Positions 60,533 through 64,000 of a stretch of 64,000 bases of DNA are shown piece after piece (the stretch's first letter is position 1; the number at the start of each line of letters is the position of its first letter). A program made the translations under genes and the position numbers. The DNA comes from Pilaira anomala (taxonomy: Eukaryota > Mucoromycota > Mucoromycetes > Mucorales > Mucoraceae). The notes beneath the pieces were generated by a model that did not search any database, was not told the DNA's origin, and worked only from the letters and a program-made list of their open reading frames with translations. The stretch is from positions 36,451 through 100,450 of the forward strand of contig JAIXMQ010000081.1 in the NCBI GenBank assembly GCA_025716855.1, read 5' to 3'.

Positions 60533-61379
60533 CTATTCTTCTGCTTGATATGGCTCGAGGTACCATTGTTGAAGGTCATTTTCTTCAGATTTAATATTAA
60601 TACGAACATAAGATTCTGCAGTATCCTTTATGTAGAAAGTATGATTATTATCTATGAGGCCTAATCTAATCTTATCATCTTACCTCGGCAACTAAAACTA
60701 GTCTAGGGTCAGCAACAGTATAGACAAATCCGTCACGAATTCCCCATCTTTGATTATGTGCCCTATAAATGAGATTTGTGTGTGAATAACATTTGTTACA
60801 CTCAAATTTTTCTTTTATTTCTTACATGGTCTTTTTGCGGCCATATTGCAATACTCTAGAATCAGGCATTAAGTCACCTATGTCTCATAATTAAATATCT
60901 ATTTTTTTTTTATAATATCATGTGACAATATTTCATACCGCCTTCAATGTCCATGACTGGCATAAAAGAGAGTTAATTTAATTTAAGCATTTTTTTTTTA
61001 AAAATAAAACTTACCGAGGGAAGTGTACTTGGAAACTAAACAACCATCTTCGAAAGTCCATAACTAATTTTATTTTTATTTTTTTTTATCTTACTGTTAT
61101 TATTAGTATTATTTTTTATTTTGTACCTGAGAATCATCATCGGTTTTCTATCATATGGAGATTTTATGAGTTTTAAAAGAAACATTTTAATAAAATTAAA
61201 ACTAACCTTGGTTTCAGCAACAAGTTTACTACCAACCTTTCAGAAAAAAATAAGTAAAAAACTTCTAATCTAAAAACCTTTTTTTTTTTTTTACAACATA
61301 CATCGTTGTCGCGATTAACGCTAATGACTAAACCGTTTTTTAAGCACTTGAGATAGAAATAGCCATGCTTAGGAAACAT
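60533..61379 (-). CDS. Small beta-trefoil (ricin-B-like) lectin, intron-dense
   Basis: Eight exons: 61379-61302, 61236-61207, 61147-61127, 61063-61015, 60956-60939, 60877-60826, 60762-60684 and 60625-60533, giving 139 aa from 420 nt; every junction is GT/AG and in phase. Three QxW-type motifs (SQLWTF, NQRWGI, LQQWYL) are spaced about 40-50 residues apart, and repeats such as DGCLVSKYTSLVMDIEGG and DGFVYTVADPRLVLVAED indicate one three-lobed beta-trefoil. No signal peptide and no catalytic chain are present, so it would be a cytosolic carbohydrate-binding or structural trefoil. It is the last gene of the minus-strand run, 290 bp upstream of the hexokinase-like gene's start. The family call is from motif pattern only. 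Confidence 0.7.
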
Positions 61380-61875
61380 TTTTATTAATGGAAATAAAGT
61401 ATATAAAGAGTTAAAGAAGAGAAAAAAAAAAAAAAGAAAAAAGAGAAATAACAGAATTAGAGCTCAAGGTTGAAGTTTGTACTATTCACTAATCAATTTG
61501 TCGTACAAAGCTTATTCTATTTACAGTATGATTATTACTAACTAAAAGTGTTGTGTAAACTCTTCATAAACAACTTTTTAAACGCAGTTTTTTTTTAATT
61601 TTTCTATTCTATTTTCCTGTCATATAAAACAAGCACTGTATCAACATAAATCACCAATATATCTTTTTGAGTGAGGCTTTTCAAGTCAAGAAAGGATGGA
61701 GAAACTTTTTAACTTTTATAGTTGCACAAAGTTCTTCTATTATTTGATCATCAGAAGTAAATGACGTTATACTGTATTTTCACCTGTTATTGATCTAATT
61801 TTTGAGAAAATTCAACTACCGTTTTTGGGAAAATAATTTGGTAAAAACATTTTATTAATTGAGAAAGTTAAAAGG
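61380..61875. other. Intergenic
   Basis: 0.5 kb between the lectin start and the transposase relic. No gene recognised, and no terminal inverted repeat for the neighbouring transposon could be identified. Confidence 0.45.
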
Positions 61876-63275
61876 CTAAAGTTTTTCTTCCAGGGCCAAG
61901 CAACGCTCAAAAAACGAGACAGAGTGTCTAATCCAACCTTGGCAATCTTTGAGTGTTACTTCCGAACATGACTCTACGATTCTTCTTGGAGTTAGTGTGT
62001 CTCTATTGTCAAAAGCTTCCCTCTTTACACCAAACTTTACCTTCGACCAAAACTCCTCGATTGGATTCAGGAAAGTTGAATATGATGGAAGATATACGCA
62101 TTTATAGCCTCTTTTTTCAATACAAGATCTTACTGTTGCGGGCTTGTGAATGGGAGCATTGTCCATATTAACGATATAATGTCCTTTTAAATTATTTTTA
62201 TCTAAAACGTCCATAACATTTTCTAAATACCCAAGGTAATGCTCTGTTCTAGTTCCGATTCTAGCTGTAGTTGCTACAACCGTGCCATCAGCCTTTCTTT
62301 TTTTGCTACCTGCCACTATGACTGGTTTTCTTAAAGAAATATCGATTACTCCCTGGGCAGAAATGGCTCCAAGGATAGTAATGAGGAAGTGCCTCGAGAG
62401 GTTGGAACAATTCACTTTGCAGGCATGCCCATTTTAGACCAGCCTCTAAAACGGCTGATATGAAGGTTAAAACCTGCTTCATCAAGAAAAACACGGTTTT
62501 TTTCAAAATCCAAATCCTTGTTAGCCATCCACTCCAAGACAGCTTCTCGTCGTTTAAATCTCACTTGTTCCGAATTACGTTTTTCAGAAATCCTTTTCCA
62601 ATCTCTTGAAACTCAATGCACAGTGCTGACGAATATGATTATAAAAGGCTGTTTTACTGATCTTAATCTCAGGATATTCCTTTAGAAGCTTATGTCTCAT
62701 TCGTTCCAAAGTGGTAGGTGCATACTATCAACTATGCTGATGATAAAAAGAGTATGTTGCTCTTTCATGATAGCATTAGTACCCTTACTGGGTCCTCTTT
62801 TTCTACTATGAGCGATAATATTAAATTCCTCCTATTGCTTTTTGAACCAATAAGCCGTACTCTTAGTTATGCCTGCGTCTGCAGCTGCGTCTTTTACTGG
62901 TACTTGTTCAATAACTAAAGTTATAAAGCGAGATATCTGATCGGAATTGTAGCTACGATAAGTGCTTCTTTCCTTTTTAACGTTGTATTTTACACTCAAA
63001 GCCTTCGAAAAATCTTCTATTCCGTTACTGGTGCTAATTTTCTCAAATCCATTATCACTGTTTTCTCTTGTTGCTTCGGTCTTTTCGTGTAATCCGTTCT
63101 TTTCCTCTTGAGAAAAATCTTCTAGTAAGACTTCATCAATCTCCATAGCCTCAGGGCCATACTCGCACTTTACTCTCATCATTGACATGAGACTTACTGT
63201 TACTTCTCCTGTAAGTTCTTCTGAGCGTTCTAGGTCATTAAGAGACAAGTGTTCGAGATCCATGCTATCGAGCAT
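61876..63275 (-). pseudogene. Broken DD34E transposase (Tc1/mariner/IS630 superfamily)
   Basis: The N-terminal part (63275-62832) is open: an acidic leader of about 100 residues, then a helix-turn-helix (SDQISRFITLVIEQVPVKDAAADAGITKSTAYWF) ending in a stop. The middle (62831-62415) is split over frames: a basic KRGPSKGT piece, then NRVFLDEAGFNLHISRFRGW with the first catalytic Asp, ending in a stop. The C-terminal part (62415-61876) is open, with NMDNAPIHK (second Asp) and LNPIEEFW (Glu), 34 residues between them. At least one frameshift at about 62416 and several stops make it non-functional. Confidence 0.85.
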
Positions 63276-63317
63276 ATTTAAAAGTTAATCTTCAAGTAAA
63301 GTTTTTTTAAAAAAAAC

Positions 63318-63854
63318 TCGAATATATTAACACACTATCAAAACATTTCATTCCTTCGCTCCTGGAATTGAGTATATATTTCAGGAAGATATGTAATGCT
63401 AGGCCTCATACAGGTTCTTTTTCTGCTTGGTGGAAAAAAAAAGATGGTTACCATACCCGCTCTATTTAAGGCCGTTCGATTTAAGGCCATTTCCGATTTA
63501 AGGCCGCAATTTCCTGAATATTTTGCCTATTTCAACTTTTTTCAAGGCATAAATAAGGCCATGACACGATTTAAGGCCGCAAAAGTCTGAAAATTTTTAC
63601 GGCCTTATATAGAGCGGGTACTGTAACAGAGGGACTTGATTTCTGGCCAGCATAGAGCTCAGATTTGAATCCAATTGAGAATATGTGGGCCGTCCTTAAA
63701 AATAAATTTGAAGACATAAGAGGCGGTATCGACAATACTGAGAAATTCATAAAAAAGAATGGGATAAAATGGATATTGATCTTACACATAGACTTAATCA
63801 ATGCCAAATAGATGTAACCTCGTTTTGAAGGCCAAAGGTGAAAGTACTCGTTAA
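63318..63854 (+). pseudogene. Tc1-type transposase relic interrupted by a MITE
   Basis: Plus-strand pieces of a Tc1 transposase C-terminal half: EYINTLSKHFIPSL (63325 on), IEYIFQED then NARPHTGSFSAWWKKK (second catalytic Asp region, 63370-63440), DFWPA-stop-SSDLNPIENMWAVLKNKF (63640 on; catalytic Glu in IEN), and the terminal SMPNRCNLVLKAKGEST with stop at 63852-63854. It contains frameshifts and an internal TAG and is split at 63449-63625 by a MITE. It is a different family from the neighbouring DD34E gene and lies head to head with it. Confidence 0.85.
63451..63623. mobile_element. 173-bp MITE with TA duplication, inserted in the Tc1 relic
   Basis: Terminal inverted repeats of about 24 bp (CCATACCCGCTCTAT... 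and the complement of CAGTACCCGCTCTAT..., 21 of 24 matching), flanked by TA at 63449-63450 and 63624-63625. The interior has repeated TTTAAGGCC motifs and no coding capacity. Removing the element and one TA leaves RWLTEGLDFWPA readable across the join, the expected Tc1 sequence, so the ends are exact. Confidence 0.9.
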
Positions 63855-63885
63855 TAATCGTTTTTTATTTTTTACTTTTTTAGTA

Positions 63886-64000
63886 CAGTACCCGCTCTAT
63901 ATAAGGCCGTAAAAAATTTCAGACTTTTGCGGTCTTAAATCGTGTCATGGCCTTATTTATGCCTTGAAAAAAGTTGAAATAGGCAAAATATTCAGGAAAT
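63886..64000. mobile_element. Second copy of the same MITE, inverted, cut by the window edge
   Basis: The sequence from CAGTACCCGCTCTAT to the window end is almost identical to the reverse complement of 63623-63510, preceded by TA (63884-63885). The two copies face each other across 262 bp of Tc1 relic, making a potential hairpin. The far end is outside the window. Confidence 0.88.

Overview
The window looks like nuclear DNA of an early-diverging fungus, most probably a Mucoromycota species (Mucorales-like). It is very AT-rich and full of A/T homopolymers. Genes are compact with short introns, mostly about 50-100 nt. The protein set is typically fungal: an ERMES subunit (Mdm34), Lon, Gcn2, cullin-1, a DysF-domain peroxin and a DUF7137 wall/membrane protein. 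No rRNA, tRNA or CRISPR array was found. Exon structures were worked out by eye from GT/AG sites plus codon phase. Every multi-exon model sums to an intact frame, but none has transcript support.

Layout. 1-2631 is intergenic and holds a 675-bp foldback Tc1/mariner-type MITE. 2632-5924 has a universal-stress-protein gene (+) convergent with an amino-acid/GABA-type permease (-) that appears to contain a 4-nt microexon. 5925-10678 is gene-poor, with one decayed coding relic. 10679-15926 has mitochondrial Lon (-) and a small methyltransferase (-). 17174-24624 has a Pex/DysF peroxin (+), a DUF4112 membrane protein (+), an orphan (-), Get4 (-) and an ankyrin protein (+). 24696-31631 has a PMS1/Mlh2-type MutL (-), a HINT3-like HIT protein (+) and Orc4 (+). 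32455-41431 has ACADSB-like acyl-CoA dehydrogenase (+), NIF3 (-), an NmrA-like protein (+), a rhodanese-tyrosine phosphatase (+) and Mdm34 (-). 42689-49278 has a peptide:N-glycanase carrying a C-terminal L-type lectin domain (+), a DUF7137 protein (+), GDP-mannose pyrophosphorylase (+) and an EAPP-like protein (+). 49402-61379 is a minus-strand run: Gcn2, cullin-1, a degenerate hexokinase paralogue and a tiny 8-exon beta-trefoil lectin. 61876-64000 is a transposon graveyard: a broken DD34E transposase, a Tc1 relic split by a 173-bp MITE, and a second inverted copy of that MITE at the window edge.

How the genes relate. These are mostly housekeeping genes with no operon logic. Several touch protein quality control and organelle contact (Lon, Get4, PNGase, Mdm34, DysF peroxin, Gcn2, Cul1). 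Two genes link to mannose glycans: GDP-mannose pyrophosphorylase makes the donor, and the PNGase removes N-glycans from misfolded proteins and here has its own putative glycan-binding module. The most unusual items are the PNGase-lectin fusion, the 4-nt permease exon, the hexokinase paralogue with eroded active-site motifs, the intron-dense mini-lectin, and the nested transposon insertion at a TA that can be reconstructed exactly.
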